Shown one piece after another: positions 1 through 10,900 of a stretch of 64,000 nucleotides of DNA. Source of the stretch: an uncultured Bacteroidota bacterium. GTDB lineage: Bacteria > Bacteroidota > Bacteroidia > Chitinophagales > Chitinophagaceae. Each line of letters begins with the position of its first letter. Within the stretch, counting starts at the first letter, position 1. The DNA lies in NCBI GenBank assembly GCA_903824665.1, contig CAIJXT010000025.1, forward strand, positions 62,001-126,000. Reading direction: 5' to 3'. The translations under genes and the position numbers were made by a program. The notes below the pieces were generated by a model. The model was not told the DNA's origin. It made no database searches and saw nothing but the letters and a program-made list of their open reading frames with translations.

Positions 1-2234
1 GGCTTGTACCGTTCGTAATAGCTTTCGCCCTTAAAGGACTTGTATGCGTCTTCCTGCAACAGGTGGGTATTCCACCATATGGTTGCATCAATTTTGTACA
101 GGGTCGACAGGTAGTCGCCCTCGAAGTGCAGGCCGGCCTTTATACCATCTATGGGATTCCACCAGGCATCGGGGCGTACGTACATGCGGTAATGTTTACG
201 GTCGGTTTGGCCAGCAAGGCCACCATCAAACATGGTCTTAACAGCTCGTGGACTGAAGATGGCGCCGCGGGTACGGTAGTTATCCACCATATTCTTGTCG
301 GCAAACCTGAATGTAGTATCGATCTGCACATGTTTGATACCAGCAGGCATTTGCACCCGCGCAGTGTAATGTTCGTGCAGCTTGCCCCAGCCATACCAGC
401 GTGGCAGGGTAGTGGCGGTAGTACTTTTTTCGAACCACGTATTGGGGATGTAGTAATTGTGTTTGCTTCCGTCTTTGGCAGTTACGGTCAGGTCCAGCGG
501 CATCTGCATTTCGCCACTCCGGCGCAGGTTTATAGCAAAACTATCGGTTCCGCGTATTTTACGTATACCGCAAATTCCATAGTCAAGTGTTTTTGTAGTT
601 TCGAACCACTGATCAAAAAACCACGCCAGATCTACCTTGGTATACTGAATAATGGATGCACGGAAATCTTCGAAATAAGGGTGTGCAAACTTCCACTGAT
701 CGAAGTAATGCATCATAGCCCGCTCAAATAGCGAATCGCCCAGCACATACTCCAGATTGTACAACATGCTGGCGGTTTTATAATATACGGCACCATACCC
801 GCCTCCCTGGCCCAGCGCACTATGAAAATCGTCTGAGTGGGTATTGATAGACAGTTCATTCTGATTGAGCGCAGCCGTAGTATAGCTATTCAGCACCCGC
901 AGGTCCAGCACATTGATTGGTTGTGCAAAATGGCGGCGGTATTTCGATTTCGGCTGTCCGGTTACCAGATTGTCACCGTCTATGCGCCGCAGGCCCAGGG
1001 CAGTGAGAAACTGGGTAAATCCCTCGTCCATGGCGGCACGGTAAGTTTCATTGCTACCTACCTGCCCGTAAAACCAGTTGTGAGCAATCTCGTGCACCAG
1101 CAGGCCGCGGTAGCCGGGGTCGGCACCGCCATCCAGTGTCAGCATAGGGTATTCCATACCGTCGGCAGCATCGGCAGCTACTATCTTGGGGTAGCAGTAC
1201 ATGCCAATGCCCTCAGAGAAGGTTTTGATGATTTTTGTTATATAGTCGGGTGCGTTCTGCCACCCGGCAGCATGTGGTTCCTGAGCTATGGCTACACACT
1301 CTACACCATTCCAGTAGGCTGTACCTATCCGGTACGAAGGGTCGCCAGTAAATGCGAAATCATGTACGTTATTGGCTATAAAGTGCCATTTTTTGCGCTG
1401 ACCTTTTATATATGGCGTTATGATCGACGGTGGTTCGTTTGTTTTTTTATTGGCAAAGTTTTTCAGTTCCAGTTTTGCCCTGAGCGTGTCAGGCAGCACC
1501 TCGCTTCTGTTTTGCAGCTCTCCGCTGGCTTCCAGCACATAGTTCGATGGAAAGTCAAGTGTAACATCATACAGCCCGAAGTCGCCATAAAACTCCCTGT
1601 TCAGGTGCTGATAGGTATCCCATCCATGCATTCTGTCGTATACACACACCTTTGGAAACCACTGGCAGCCGTTGTAATGCATGAAGCCCCACGCAGGGTA
1701 CATTTTCATTCGGCGGCGGGTGGCGCCATTATCGTAATAGGTATTGAAGCTCATTTTGAACACAACACGTGCACCGGGCACCAGAGGCGTTTTCAGATAC
1801 ACCTTCATAATAGTATTGTCGAGTTCAGTTTTTGCAGCCTGCCCATCAACTTGTACGTTTTCGAGCACAATACCCAGTCCCGAAGCCTCTTTTTTGCCCA
1901 TCCGCGACTTTACCTTGTTGGCAATCTCCAGATCGCGCAGGTAGGAACCCTTTACAAATGCGTTCTGAAACAGGTGAAAATAAACATAGTGCAGTGTGTC
2001 GGGCGAATTGTTCCAGTAGGTGAGCTCTTCCGCCCCCTCTATAACATGGTCAAATTCATTCATTTTGGCATAGATTCGATATTGCACATCCTGCTGCCAG
2101 TAGGCTGCATCGGGCCGGCGGTTTTGCCAATAATATTTGTTGGTGCTGCTGCGGTAAGCGTTGTCGTTGAGCTGGGCAGATGTGATAAGTGTAGACAATA
2201 AACAGAGTATCGCAAGAAAGCCGCGTGAATTCAT
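1..2234 (-). CDS. M1 family zinc metallopeptidase, 3' end cut by window edge
   Basis: Secreted or periplasmic aminopeptidase-like protein; about 744 codons are visible and the C-terminus lies outside the window. The ATG at 2234 opens a typical signal peptide ending near a Ser-Ala-Gln. The zinc site HEIAHNW is near residues 379-385 and is followed about 18 residues later by DEGFTQF, giving the HExxH-x18-E pattern of the M1 (gluzincin) family. Downstream sequence (YYKTASMLYNLE, then DLAWFFDQWF) also fits M1 proteins of Bacteroidota. The plus strand carries long open frames here, but these lack family motifs and are shadows. No partner gene is adjacent; the upstream sucC gene is separated by a terminator-like hairpin. 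The substrate cannot be told from sequence. Family assignment is firm; exact specificity is unknown. Confidence 0.9.
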   Translation of the reverse strand, partial: MNSRGFLAILCLLSTLITSAQLNDNAYRSSTNKYYWQNRRPDAAYWQQDVQYRIYAKMNEFDHVIEGAEELTYWNNSPDTLHYVYFHLFQNAFVKGSYLRDLEIANKVKSRMGKKEASGLGIVLENVQVDGQAAKTELDNTIMKVYLKTPLVPGARVVFKMSFNTYYDNGATRRRMKMYPAWGFMHYNGCQWFPKVCVYDRMHGWDTYQHLNREFYGDFGLYDVTLDFPSNYVLEASGELQNRSEVLPDTLRAKLELKNFANKKTNEPPSIITPYIKGQRKKWHFIANNVHDFAFTGDPSYRIGTAYWNGVECVAIAQEPHAAGWQNAPDYITKIIKTFSEGIGMYCYPKIVAADAADGMEYPMLTLDGGADPGYRGLLVHEIAHNWFYGQVGSNETYRAAMDEGFTQFLTALGLRRIDGDNLVTGQPKSKYRRHFAQPINVLDLRVLNSYTTAALNQNELSINTHSDDFHSALGQGGGYGAVYYKTASMLYNLEYVLGDSLFERAMMHYFDQWKFAHPYFEDFRASIIQYTKVDLAWFFDQWFETTKTLDYGICGIRKIRGTDSFAINLRRSGEMQMPLDLTVTAKDGSKHNYYIPNTWFEKSTTATTLPRWYGWGKLHEHYTARVQMPAGIKHVQIDTTFRFADKNMVDNYRTRGAIFSPRAVKTMFDGGLAGQTDRKHYRMYVRPDAWWNPIDGIKAGLHFEGDYLSTLYKIDATIWWNTHLLQEDAYKSFKGESYYERYK

Positions 2235-2365
2235 AAGTAGTATTTGAACGTAAAAATAGAATATTAAATCAAAAGGATACTACCCCTGAAAAGGGGAGTG
2301 CCGTGTATTTGCAGAAAACGCAAATCTGATGAAAAGCACATTGGTAAAGGTTGTACCATACAACA

Positions 2366-2394
2366 AAAAAGCTACCGTGTTGCGGTAGCTTTTT
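2366..2394 (-). terminator. Intrinsic terminator after sucC
   Basis: GCTACCG and CGGTAGC form a perfect 7-bp stem with a 5-base loop. Five A and five T flank it, so it could work in both directions. It lies 25 bases past the sucC stop. Confidence 0.8.
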
Positions 2395-2418
2395 GCACTT
2401 ATCGTTATTATTGATTGA

Positions 2419-3636
2419 TTACTTTGAAACTGCTTTCTGAACCAGATCGGCCGCTTCGCTAAGCAAAATAGCGCTCTGTACTTCAAGCCCTGAATTTACA
2501 ATCAGTTCCTTTGCAGCTTCGGCATTGGTGCCCTGCAGACGAACGATGATCGGGATATGGATATTACCGAGTTTTTTGTATGCTTCGATAACTCCGGCAG
2601 CTACACGGTCGCAACGTACAATACCACCGAATATATTGATCAGGATCGCTTTTACATTCGGATCTTTCATGATGATACGGAAACCTGCTTCTACAGTTTG
2701 CGCATTTGCAGAACCACCTACGTCCAGGAAGTTGGCAGGCTCACCGCCGGCCAGCTTGATCATATCCATTGTAGCCATTGCCAGACCAGCACCATTTACC
2801 ATGCAGCCTACGTTGCCGTCAAGCTTTACATAGTTCAGATTGAATTCGCCTGCTTCTACTTCTGTTGGGTCTTCCTCGCTCTTATCGCGCATTTCTGCCA
2901 GATCCGGGTGACGCATCAGTGCATTGTCATCCACATTCATCTTGCAGTCTACCGCCAGTATTTTGTCATCTGCACTTTTGAACAGTGGGTTGATCTCAAG
3001 CATAGAACAATCGAGGCCAACGTATGCATCATAAAGATTGGTTACGAATTTCACCATATTCTTAAATGCAAGGCCACTCAGGCCAAGATTGAAAGCGATT
3101 TTGCGTGCCTGAAATCCCTGCAGCGAATAGCCGGGCTGTACCCACTCCCTGTATATTTTCTCTGGGGTATCGTGTGCTACAGTTTCGATATCCATACCGC
3201 CCTCTGTGCTGTACATGATCACGTTCTGCTTACGTGCACGATCCAGAAGTATACTCATGTAGAATTCCTTGCGCTCACTTGGGCCATCGTAATACATGTC
3301 CTGTGCTATGAGGATCTTGCTTACCACTTTGCCTGCTTCGCCGGTCTGGATAGTAACAAGTGTATTTCCCAGGATATTCTGTGCCACACGCCTTACATCG
3401 TCAGCGCTTTTGATCACAGCTACGCCGCTTTGTTCCGGTACTTCTACCATGCGTCCCTTGCCGCGTCCGCCGGCATGTATCTGCGCTTTGACAACAGCAA
3501 ATTTTGCGCCTTTGTCTACAGCAATCTGATTATATGCGTTTACCGCTTCATCCACCTGGGATACGGCAATGCCTTCCTGTACGGGTACATGGTAACGTTT
3601 CAACAGCTCTTTGGCCTGATATTCATGCAAGTTCAT
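2419..3636 (-). CDS. sucC: Succinyl-CoA synthetase (ADP-forming) beta subunit
   Basis: Beta subunit of succinate-CoA ligase of the TCA cycle, which makes ATP or GTP from succinyl-CoA together with the alpha subunit SucD (not in this window). It is 405 residues, close to the usual 390-400. The N-terminal MNLHEYQAKELL is the family hallmark; an ATP-grasp fold follows with the KAQIHAGGRGKG nucleotide-binding segment around residue 50. The C-terminal ligase domain has GGxxRCD (IFGGIVRCDRVA) and the final GTNxEE-like GTNAEAAKELI. The ATG at 3636 begins exactly at the conserved N-terminus. Upstream on the minus strand, TATCTTCG (3655-3662) is a near-match to the Bacteroidota -7 element. The hairpin just downstream suggests a monocistronic unit. 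Confidence 0.97.
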   Translation of the reverse strand: MNLHEYQAKELLKRYHVPVQEGIAVSQVDEAVNAYNQIAVDKGAKFAVVKAQIHAGGRGKGRMVEVPEQSGVAVIKSADDVRRVAQNILGNTLVTIQTGEAGKVVSKILIAQDMYYDGPSERKEFYMSILLDRARKQNVIMYSTEGGMDIETVAHDTPEKIYREWVQPGYSLQGFQARKIAFNLGLSGLAFKNMVKFVTNLYDAYVGLDCSMLEINPLFKSADDKILAVDCKMNVDDNALMRHPDLAEMRDKSEEDPTEVEAGEFNLNYVKLDGNVGCMVNGAGLAMATMDMIKLAGGEPANFLDVGGSANAQTVEAGFRIIMKDPNVKAILINIFGGIVRCDRVAAGVIEAYKKLGNIHIPIIVRLQGTNAEAAKELIVNSGLEVQSAILLSEAADLVQKAVSK

Positions 3637-3746
3637 GTAATGGAAAAATTTTCGCGAAGATAGTTTTTTATTGCGAAAAAGGAATTGCTGAATTGCCAGA
3701 TGCTATACAGGAGCGTAAAGGGCAATTTGAAATGGTAAAGCCGGGT

Positions 3747-4115
3747 TTACCTGATCACCCGCACCGGTATGGCTGTAGTCGGGGTAGCCACATACAGAAG
3801 GCATTGTGCACACTGCTGTGCCTTCAGATTGGTAATGGCAAATTGTATTGTATCGCCCTGACTATAATTGCCAAACTCGCAAGCGTTGGCTACCCTGAAG
3901 ACATGATCGTAAATCGGTCGTGACGGATTGTTGCTGTCAGTCCACCCATTTTCACCGAGCAATTGGGCTCCCTGCGATTGTATCACCACATTGCCGCAGA
4001 TATTGTACAGTACTACGCCCTTGTATATCACCACAGGTGTTGTGGTCTTTTTGCATTGGCACAGATAGAGTATGCCTGCAATGATGAACGATAATACCAA
4101 AAGCCTTTTGAACAT
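3747..4115 (-). CDS. Small putative lipoprotein, function unknown
   Basis: A 122-residue protein beginning with a hydrophobic signal (MFKRLLVLSFIIAGILYL) followed by CQCKK, so it is probably lipidated at one of the two cysteines. A longer open frame extends upstream to 4265, but the signal peptide places the start at the ATG at 4115. The mature part has four further cysteines (NICGN, NACEFGN, AQQCAQC) and looks like a small beta-rich envelope domain. I do not recognise a family. It is transcribed divergently from the RRM gene and lies about 110 bases downstream of the sucC start region, with no operon partner. Confidence 0.65.
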   Translation of the reverse strand: MFKRLLVLSFIIAGILYLCQCKKTTTPVVIYKGVVLYNICGNVVIQSQGAQLLGENGWTDSNNPSRPIYDHVFRVANACEFGNYSQGDTIQFAITNLKAQQCAQCLLYVATPTTAIPVRVIR

Positions 4116-4377
4116 ATTTTTAATTGATGTAAACAATGAAACAGTTACATTAATTGTGCCAAAATTACCGTAGGCAATTGAAATTAACATTTTTGTGGCT
4201 AAATGCAGTTTTTGCCGCATCATCTTCCCGAATTGTTGTGGTAGGGTCGGCAAGTATATCAACAAATCTGATTATTTCGATGTGATTCTTGATTAAGAAA
4301 GAAATGTGTATATTGTAGCCCTATTTTAATTCACAATCCGAAAGGGAGCATCTTTCATTAACTTATATACTTTGACC

Positions 4378-4722
4378 ATGAACTTATTTGTAGGAAATCT
4401 GAACCCCGTTACCAATGCCGATGGCCTCAAAATGCTTTTTTCGGAATTTGGCGATGTCGTATCCTCCAAGGTAATATTTGATATGGCTACTGGTACTTCC
4501 CGTGGTTTTGGTTTTGTAGAAATGAACGACAAAAATCAGGGTTTTGATGCAATAGACAATCTCGATTGCAGCTATTTTGAGGGAAATATCATTTCTGTAA
4601 AAGAGGCAAAACAAAATGGCACTAAGCCAGGTGGCGGCGGCGGAAATAACCGTTCGTTCAACAAACCCCGGTCGCCCAGGCCAGGTGGTTACAATCAGGA
4701 GCGCAACTTTAATAAATACTAA
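4378..4722 (+). CDS. RRM-type RNA-binding protein with Gly-rich tail
   Basis: A 114-residue single-RRM protein. RNP2 is LFVGNL at residues 3-8 and RNP1 is RGFGFVEM near residues 43-50, both complete with their RNA-stacking aromatics. The tail is rich in Gly, Asn, Arg and Pro (GGGGGNN, RPGGYNQERNFNKY), as in the small bacterial RRM proteins of Bacteroidota and cyanobacteria, which are often cold- or stress-linked. I chose the ATG at 4378 over an in-frame TTG two codons earlier because the protein then begins directly at the first beta strand. It stands alone; function in RNA chaperoning or stability is inferred from the family. Confidence 0.93.
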   Translation: MNLFVGNLNPVTNADGLKMLFSEFGDVVSSKVIFDMATGTSRGFGFVEMNDKNQGFDAIDNLDCSYFEGNIISVKEAKQNGTKPGGGGGNNRSFNKPRSPRPGGYNQERNFNKY

Positions 4723-4855
4723 TTTTATCGATTTTTCTACTTTACTGCACCTGGAGTGCATGGCTTTGCTGTGCCAGTAAACATGGTGTCGGCTACATCT
4801 ATTACGCAATTATGTTGGTCTTTGAGGTACAACTGTGCGTTGTGTGGCACAAAAA

Positions 4856-4883
4856 AAAGCTACGGCTTGCGGCCGTAGCTTTC
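4856..4883 (-). terminator. Intrinsic terminator after rpsP
   Basis: AAAGCTACGGC pairs with GCCGTAGCTTT around a short loop. An A8 run precedes it on the plus strand, which becomes a U run for minus-strand transcripts leaving rpsP. Confidence 0.8.
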
Positions 4884-4903
4884 TATAAGAAGGAAATAAA
4901 ATA

Positions 4904-5419
4904 TTATGCTTCTGTTTGTTCTGTGCCTTCTGCTTCACCAGCTGTTTCTTCCTGTTCAGCAGTTTCGGCCTGAGCAGCACGTGCAAGGTTCTTTTCTTCA
5001 ACCTTACGTACAGATTCTTTCATAGTCTCATGACGTTTGTCGGCTTTGTGCTTACGGTGTGCTTCCTCACGGCGTGCAACCAGCTCTTCATGCTGACCAT
5101 TCCAGTTTTCGAATTTCTCCATTGCTGTAGCCTCGTCAAACAAGCCCAGCGATACACCCCGCATAAGGTGTTTCAGATACAGTACACCCTTGAAAGAAAG
5201 GATACGACGACAAGTGTTGGTAGGCTGCGCACCTTTGTCGAGCCAATGCAAAGAACGTTCGCGGTTTACACGAATGGTTGCTGGAACTGTAAGTGGGTTG
5301 TATGTTCCCAACTTCTCAATGAATTTACCATCACGGGGAGCTGTTGTGCTCGCGGCGACGATGAAGTAGAATGGGCGCTTTTTTGACCCATGTCTCTGCA
5401 GACGAATTTTTACCGACAT
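4904..5419 (-). CDS. rpsP: 30S ribosomal protein S16 with C-terminal extension
   Basis: Small-subunit ribosomal protein S16. The N-terminal 80-85 residues carry the S16 signature ([21 protein letters not shown], then IEKLGTYNP). The protein is 171 residues against about 82 in E. coli: the extra part runs on through a Lys/Arg/Glu-rich, predicted helical or coiled-coil stretch ([20 protein letters not shown]) to an acidic Gln/Glu/Ala tail. Such extended S16 is usual in Bacteroidota. It has its own consensus promoter and terminator, so it is probably monocistronic here, unlike the rpsP-rimM-trmD-rplS operon of E. coli. Confidence 0.97.
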   Translation of the reverse strand: MSVKIRLQRHGSKKRPFYFIVAASTTAPRDGKFIEKLGTYNPLTVPATIRVNRERSLHWLDKGAQPTNTCRRILSFKGVLYLKHLMRGVSLGLFDEATAMEKFENWNGQHEELVARREEAHRKHKADKRHETMKESVRKVEEKNLARAAQAETAEQEETAGEAEGTEQTEA

Positions 5420-5467
5420 AAATAATAGAAATTATTTTGCGTTAACAATAACTTTTTTTTCGGATTG

Positions 5468-5498
5468 CAAATATAGGCACTTCCGATGAAAATAGCAA
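5468..5498 (-). promoter_or_regulatory. Bacteroidota-type promoter for rpsP
   Basis: Read on the minus strand: TTG (5498-5496), 20-base spacer, then TATATTTG (5475-5468). This matches the TTG-N17-23-TAnnTTTG consensus of the major sigma factor in this phylum. It lies about 50 bases before the rpsP ATG. Confidence 0.75.
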
Positions 5499-5627
5499 AA
5501 TCATGTACCCGATTTCGGCCAAATTTGCCCATTTCGCCCCAATTTTAAGATCAAAAACCAGGAAAGCCCCAAAATCTAACTGCAATTTCAGGCAATACAG
5601 GGTTGAAGCGCGATAACCTTACTGACA

Positions 5628-7745
5628 CTATCTCACCTCACTACCCGAATCTGCAACGTCCAATGGTGACACAAAAATGAGTCTGCCATCGCCGTTTTGT
5701 GCCATCAGAATCATGCCACGACTTTCAATTCCCTTCATTTTGCGTGGTGCAAGGTTGGCAACTACAGTGACCTGCTTGCCAATAATTTCCTCTGGCTTAA
5801 AATGCAACGCTATCCCCGAAACCACGGTCCGGATTTCTGTGCCCATATCCAGCTCCAGTTTCAACAGCTTATCGGCTTTTTCCACTTTTACGGCGCTGAT
5901 TATAGTACCCACCCTTAAATCCATACGATTGAATTCGTCGATAGTGATTTCGGGCTTGGGGGCTGCTGCTTGTGGTGGAGTAGCTATTGGGTTCTCCGCA
6001 GGGGCAGGTGTAACAGGTATTGAATTGTCCATGTTTGATGTTGCTTTAAGCAGGTTGTCTTTAAGTTTCTGTACCTGAGCCGCCACTTCGCTGTCTTCGA
6101 TTTTTCTGAACAGCAGTTCAGGTGCCGGCAATGGATAGCTCACTTTCAGCAGATCTATTCTGCCGGCATTTTCCCACTCCAGCATACGGTCTACCACCTT
6201 CATCATTCCGCACATTTTCTTCACAGTAAAAGGCAGGAATGGGTTGGCAAGTATGGCGAGGTTTGCTGTGAGCTGCAGGCACAGATGCATACAATTGTCT
6301 ATCAATTTTTGGTTTTCCGGTTCGGCGGCCAGAGATTTTGCTGTTATCCAGGGTTGTTTGTCCTGCATATACTTGTTGCCTTTCCGGGCAAGATCTACGA
6401 CCTCGTACAGCCCGTCACGGAATTTATACCCCTCCAGGCAATTTTCTACTTTTGTCTTGGCGCCTTTTATATCAGCAATCAGTTGACGGTCTGCATCATC
6501 CATCACATCTTCATGCAGCTTTGGTACACGGCCGTTGCACAATTTGTGCATCAGCACAAAAGCTCGATTTACAAAATTTCCGAAGACCGAAACAAGTTCG
6601 TTATTGATCCTGTCCTGAAAATCCTGCCACGTAAAGTCATTGTCTTTGTTCTCAGGCGCGTTGGCACAGAGTACGTAACGGAGTATATCCTGCTGATCCG
6701 GAAAATCTTTTACATATTCATCTACCCATACCGCCCAGTTGCGTGACGTAGATACTTTTTGACCTTCTATGTTTAAAAACTCGTTTGCAGGTACATTGTC
6801 GGGCAATACAAATCCTCCGTGTGCTTTCAGCATAGCAGGGAAAATAATGCAGTGAAATACGATATTGTCCTTTCCTATGAAGTGGACCAGCTTGGTATCG
6901 TCCTGACACCAATAGTCGCTCCACTGATTAGTTAGATCTTTAGTAGCGCTGATGTATCCAATGGGTGCGTCGAACCATACATAGAGTACCTTTCCCTCCG
7001 CGTTGGGCAAGGGCACCGGAACTCCCCATGCACTGTCGCGTGTCATGGCACGCGGCTGAAGGCCACTGTCAATCCAGCTTTTGCATTGGCCATATACATT
7101 GGCTTTCCACTCGTCTTTTTTTCCATCAACGATCCATTCATGCAACCATGCTTCATACTTATTCAGCGGAAAATACCAGTGCTTGGTCAATTTCTTCACC
7201 AACGGCGCACTGCTGAGTGCGCTACGTGGATTGATCAGCTGCTCTGGCGAAAGGGTAGAGCCACATTTTTCGCACTGATCGCCATATGCATTGTCGTTGG
7301 CGCAAACAGGGCATGTGCCTATAATATACCTGTCTGCAAGAAATGTGTTCTTTTCCTCGTCGTAATACTGTTCTGTTTCCCGCTCTTCGAAAACGCCGTC
7401 GTTATATAGTTTGGTAAAAAACGCCTGCGATGTTTCACGATGGGTTTTGGAGGATGTACGGGAATAAATATCAAACGAGATACCCATCTGTTCAAAACTA
7501 TCCTTAATAATAGCGTGGTATTTGTCTACGACGTCTTGTGGCGTCACGCCTTCTTTCATGGCCCGGATGGTTATCGGCACACCATGTTCATCACTACCAC
7601 ATACAAATTTTACATCGCGTTTTTGTGCACGCTGGTATCTTGCATAAATATCGGCCGGCAAAAAGCAACCTGCCAGATGGCCAATGTGAACCGGTCCATT
7701 GGCGTACGGTAGAGCAGCAGTAATCAGAATTCTCTTGTATTGCAT
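5628..7745 (-). CDS. metG: Methionyl-tRNA synthetase
   Basis: Charges tRNA-Met. It is 705 residues from the ATG at 7745; a further in-frame ATG nine codons upstream is less likely because the family begins near [14 protein letters not shown]. The class I HIGH motif is present (PVHIGHLAG). A zinc knuckle CPVC...CEKCG lies near residue 150. The second class I signature appears as KVSTS rather than KMSKS, a form also seen in other MetG proteins of this phylum. The C-terminal roughly 110 residues ([14 protein letters not shown] onward) are a Trbp111-like dimerising tRNA-binding domain, joined by a Pro/Ala linker. Monocistronic as far as can be seen; no clear terminator or consensus promoter. Confidence 0.97.
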   Translation of the reverse strand: MQYKRILITAALPYANGPVHIGHLAGCFLPADIYARYQRAQKRDVKFVCGSDEHGVPITIRAMKEGVTPQDVVDKYHAIIKDSFEQMGISFDIYSRTSSKTHRETSQAFFTKLYNDGVFEERETEQYYDEEKNTFLADRYIIGTCPVCANDNAYGDQCEKCGSTLSPEQLINPRSALSSAPLVKKLTKHWYFPLNKYEAWLHEWIVDGKKDEWKANVYGQCKSWIDSGLQPRAMTRDSAWGVPVPLPNAEGKVLYVWFDAPIGYISATKDLTNQWSDYWCQDDTKLVHFIGKDNIVFHCIIFPAMLKAHGGFVLPDNVPANEFLNIEGQKVSTSRNWAVWVDEYVKDFPDQQDILRYVLCANAPENKDNDFTWQDFQDRINNELVSVFGNFVNRAFVLMHKLCNGRVPKLHEDVMDDADRQLIADIKGAKTKVENCLEGYKFRDGLYEVVDLARKGNKYMQDKQPWITAKSLAAEPENQKLIDNCMHLCLQLTANLAILANPFLPFTVKKMCGMMKVVDRMLEWENAGRIDLLKVSYPLPAPELLFRKIEDSEVAAQVQKLKDNLLKATSNMDNSIPVTPAPAENPIATPPQAAAPKPEITIDEFNRMDLRVGTIISAVKVEKADKLLKLELDMGTEIRTVVSGIALHFKPEEIIGKQVTVVANLAPRKMKGIESRGMILMAQNGDGRLIFVSPLDVADSGSEVR

Positions 7746-7938
7746 AACAGGGTGCAAGATAAATAACTGCAAGGAGTTTTGGTGTAGTATAATGTGGAAA
7801 CCCGAATGCGTTTTAAGTGCACAAGCTATATGACAATTCCAATTTTTTCCAATTGCTGTATAATATCGGTTAGAGCTTTCAGCTCTGGAAGTGCATTTTT
7901 TGTATATACAGCATTATCTTTACAACAAACCTCCTTTT

Positions 7939-10900
7939 ATGAAACCTGTACTCTATTTCATCGCTTTTCAAATTGCACTGGCAACGCCAACCTTTGGTGA
8001 TCCACGCAGGGTAAATGAACATAGCGCGGCTAACAATCAGGCATTTGTTGAGAATATGGGGCAGATAACAGATCAGAGCAGGAATCCGAGAAAAGACATC
8101 GACTTTAGCTTGAATGCCACAAAGGGGCTAAACATATTTTTTGGAGCGGGTGCTATTTATTACCAATTTTCAAAAGAAATTGTCGCAAATACAATTGTAG
8201 AAAAATCGCCATTAATATCTGAAACGACCAATGAACCTAAAGCTTATGATATGTATCGTTTAGATGTATCGTTGGCAGGTGCAAACAGGAATGTAAAGCC
8301 GGCAGTATTTGAGCTGCAAGATTATTATGAAAACTACTATACAGCTACCGCCAGCAGTAACGGAGCCACAGCACATGCTTACAACCGAATTGTTTACAGA
8401 AACACATACCCGAATATTGATTGGGTTTTGTACACAAACGGCGGCAAGCTGAAACACGAATTTGTTGTCAGGGAAGGTGGTGATGCTAAAAATATCCGTA
8501 TAGTATACTCTGGAGCTAAAGAGCTGAAAATCAATAGTGATGGCAGTCTTACTGTAATTACGCCACAAGGGGAGATCGTTGAAGACGCACCCATTACCAG
8601 AACTACAGCCGGCAATATCATTGAGAGCAGATTTGTACTGCGCGACAGTGTACTAACTTACCAGATCGAAGCAACCGGACCGTTTATTATAGACCCTGCC
8701 ATAATCTGGGCTACCTACTACGGCAGCTCTCCAACCGACGCTGCTCTTGCAATAACATGCGACAGATTCAATAATTCGTATACAGCAGGAAATACACGGA
8801 GTGCCACGGGAATTGTAACAACCGGCGCTCACCAGACCGTTTGGGCAGGTGGCACTTATGATGGTGATGCTTTCCTGCTGAAATGCAACAGTGCAGGTGT
8901 AAGAAAATGGGCTACCTATTATGGTGGAACCGACGAGGAGACCGGAAACGCTGTCGTTACTGATACATTCGGTAACATTTACATGGTTGGCAACACAGGT
9001 AGTACATCAGGTATAGCTACGCCGGGTGCCTTCCAGACTGTCTTTGGCGGCAACAGAGACGGTTTTCTGGCAAAATTCGACAGCAACGGTGTTCGTTCCT
9101 GGTGTACTTACTATGGCAATACCGGCAATGATAATGCCCGCTCACTGACAATAGATCCCACCGGCAATGTCTGCTTTGGCGGTTCAGCAAGCAGCTCAAC
9201 CGGTATCGCTTCAGTGGCTGCGCACCAGACTGTATATGCTGGTTCCTACGATGGTTACGTGGCTAAGTTTTCGCCATCAGGTAGCAGGATATGGGCTACT
9301 TATTATGGCGCTTCCGACCAGGATGAAGTGATTTCTGTCTCCGCTGACTCAGCAGGAAACATTTATGCAGCAGGAATCACCAACGGCATCACCGGCCTTG
9401 CAACACCCGGTGCTTTCCTTACATCTAGTAGTGGCGGTGCATACGAGGGTTTTCTGGTGAAGTTTAATACCAGCGGTGTGCGGCAATGGGCTACCTACTA
9501 CGGAGGCACAGACTGGGATGTGCCATTGTCTACCGCAATTGATACATCAGGCAATGCCTATATTGCCGGATATACCTGGAGTGATACCGGCATTGCTACA
9601 CCGGGAGCCTACGACACCGGGTTGACGGGAACCACCGATGCATTCATCGCAAAATTTTCGCCTTCCGGCAGCCAGATCTGGTCAACTTATTTGGGAGGGG
9701 CAAATAGCGAACAGGTCAGGAGTCTTGCAGCAGATAATAAGGGAAATATTTTCGCGGGCGGTTATACCACCAGCACCACTGAGCTGGCAACGACTGGTGC
9801 CCATCAGATGACCTCAGGCGGCATGCGCGATGCGTTCATAGCAAAGTTCAACGCGGCAGGCATGATGCAATGGTCCACCTTTTATGGCGGCCCGGATACA
9901 GAAACGGGTATGGCAGTAGCAACAGACCGCTTAGGCTTTGCCTATTTTGTTGGGCAAACTTCCAGTGCGTCGGGCATATCAACACCCACCGGTTTTCAAC
10001 CGGTTGCCGGTGGTGGCGATGACGGATTCATCGCCAGATTCGACACCTGCGTTTTACCCATACCGGGTACGCTTTCAGGCCCTACTGCCATTTGTGTGGC
10101 AGGTACTGCAACGTTGACACCTACAGTAACTGGTGGTACATGGATTGCCAGCAATAGCCACGCCACGGTGGCTGGTGGCGTATTGACTGGGATTACTCCT
10201 GGTGTGGATACAATTAGTTATACCGTTACCAACACCTGCGGCACCAGCACTATCGTTCGGGTACTCACCATCAACCCCTTGCCGGGTGCGATCGCAGGTG
10301 CAACTGTACTATGCGGTACCGGTGGCACTGCAACACTTACCTGCACTCCAGCCGGTGGTACATGGTCTGCCGGTACCGGTGTTACAATTGGTTCTGCTAC
10401 CGGAATTGTCAGCAGCACAGCGCTGGGCACCACAGCCATAACTTACACATTACCTACAGGTTGTGCCGCCACATCTGTCTTAACCATAAATCCTGTTCCC
10501 ACGCTCAGCAGCACACTTACGCCAGCACCCATCTGCGACAGCACCCTGTTCGCTTATGTGCCGCTTAGTGCCACGTCAGGTGCTTCTTTCGCCTGGACTC
10601 GTCCGTTCGTTGCGGGTATAGGTTCGTTGGCCGGTAGTGGCATCGGCAACCCAAATGAAATATTGAAAAACAATACCAACACCACCATTTCTGTTACCTA
10701 CATCTACACAGTTTCGGCAGGTGGGTGCTCGTCAGTTCAGAATGTTACCGTCCCTGTTCAACCCACGCCCCGGTTGTCCAATGTTTTGCCACCCGTACCG
10801 GTTTGTAGTGGTACACTATTTTCTTTTCTTCCCACCAGCCTCGTGGTTGGTGTAACGTATACATGGTCGCGCGATTTCGTGCCTGGCATCGCAAACCCCG

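Noticed and set aside
837-2201. 454-codon plus-strand open frame
   Set aside because: Exactly opposite the M1 peptidase, whose HExxH motif, signal peptide and family sequence are clear. The plus frame has no domain and unusual composition.
2557-3663. 368-codon plus-strand open frame
   Set aside because: Antisense to sucC, with the same reasoning: an overlap of a strong gene by a frame rich in Cys, His and Phe.
10202-10568. Small frames in the Thr/Gly-rich part of the SBBP protein
   Set aside because: These are shadow frames of a continuous 1199-codon gene with clear domain order.
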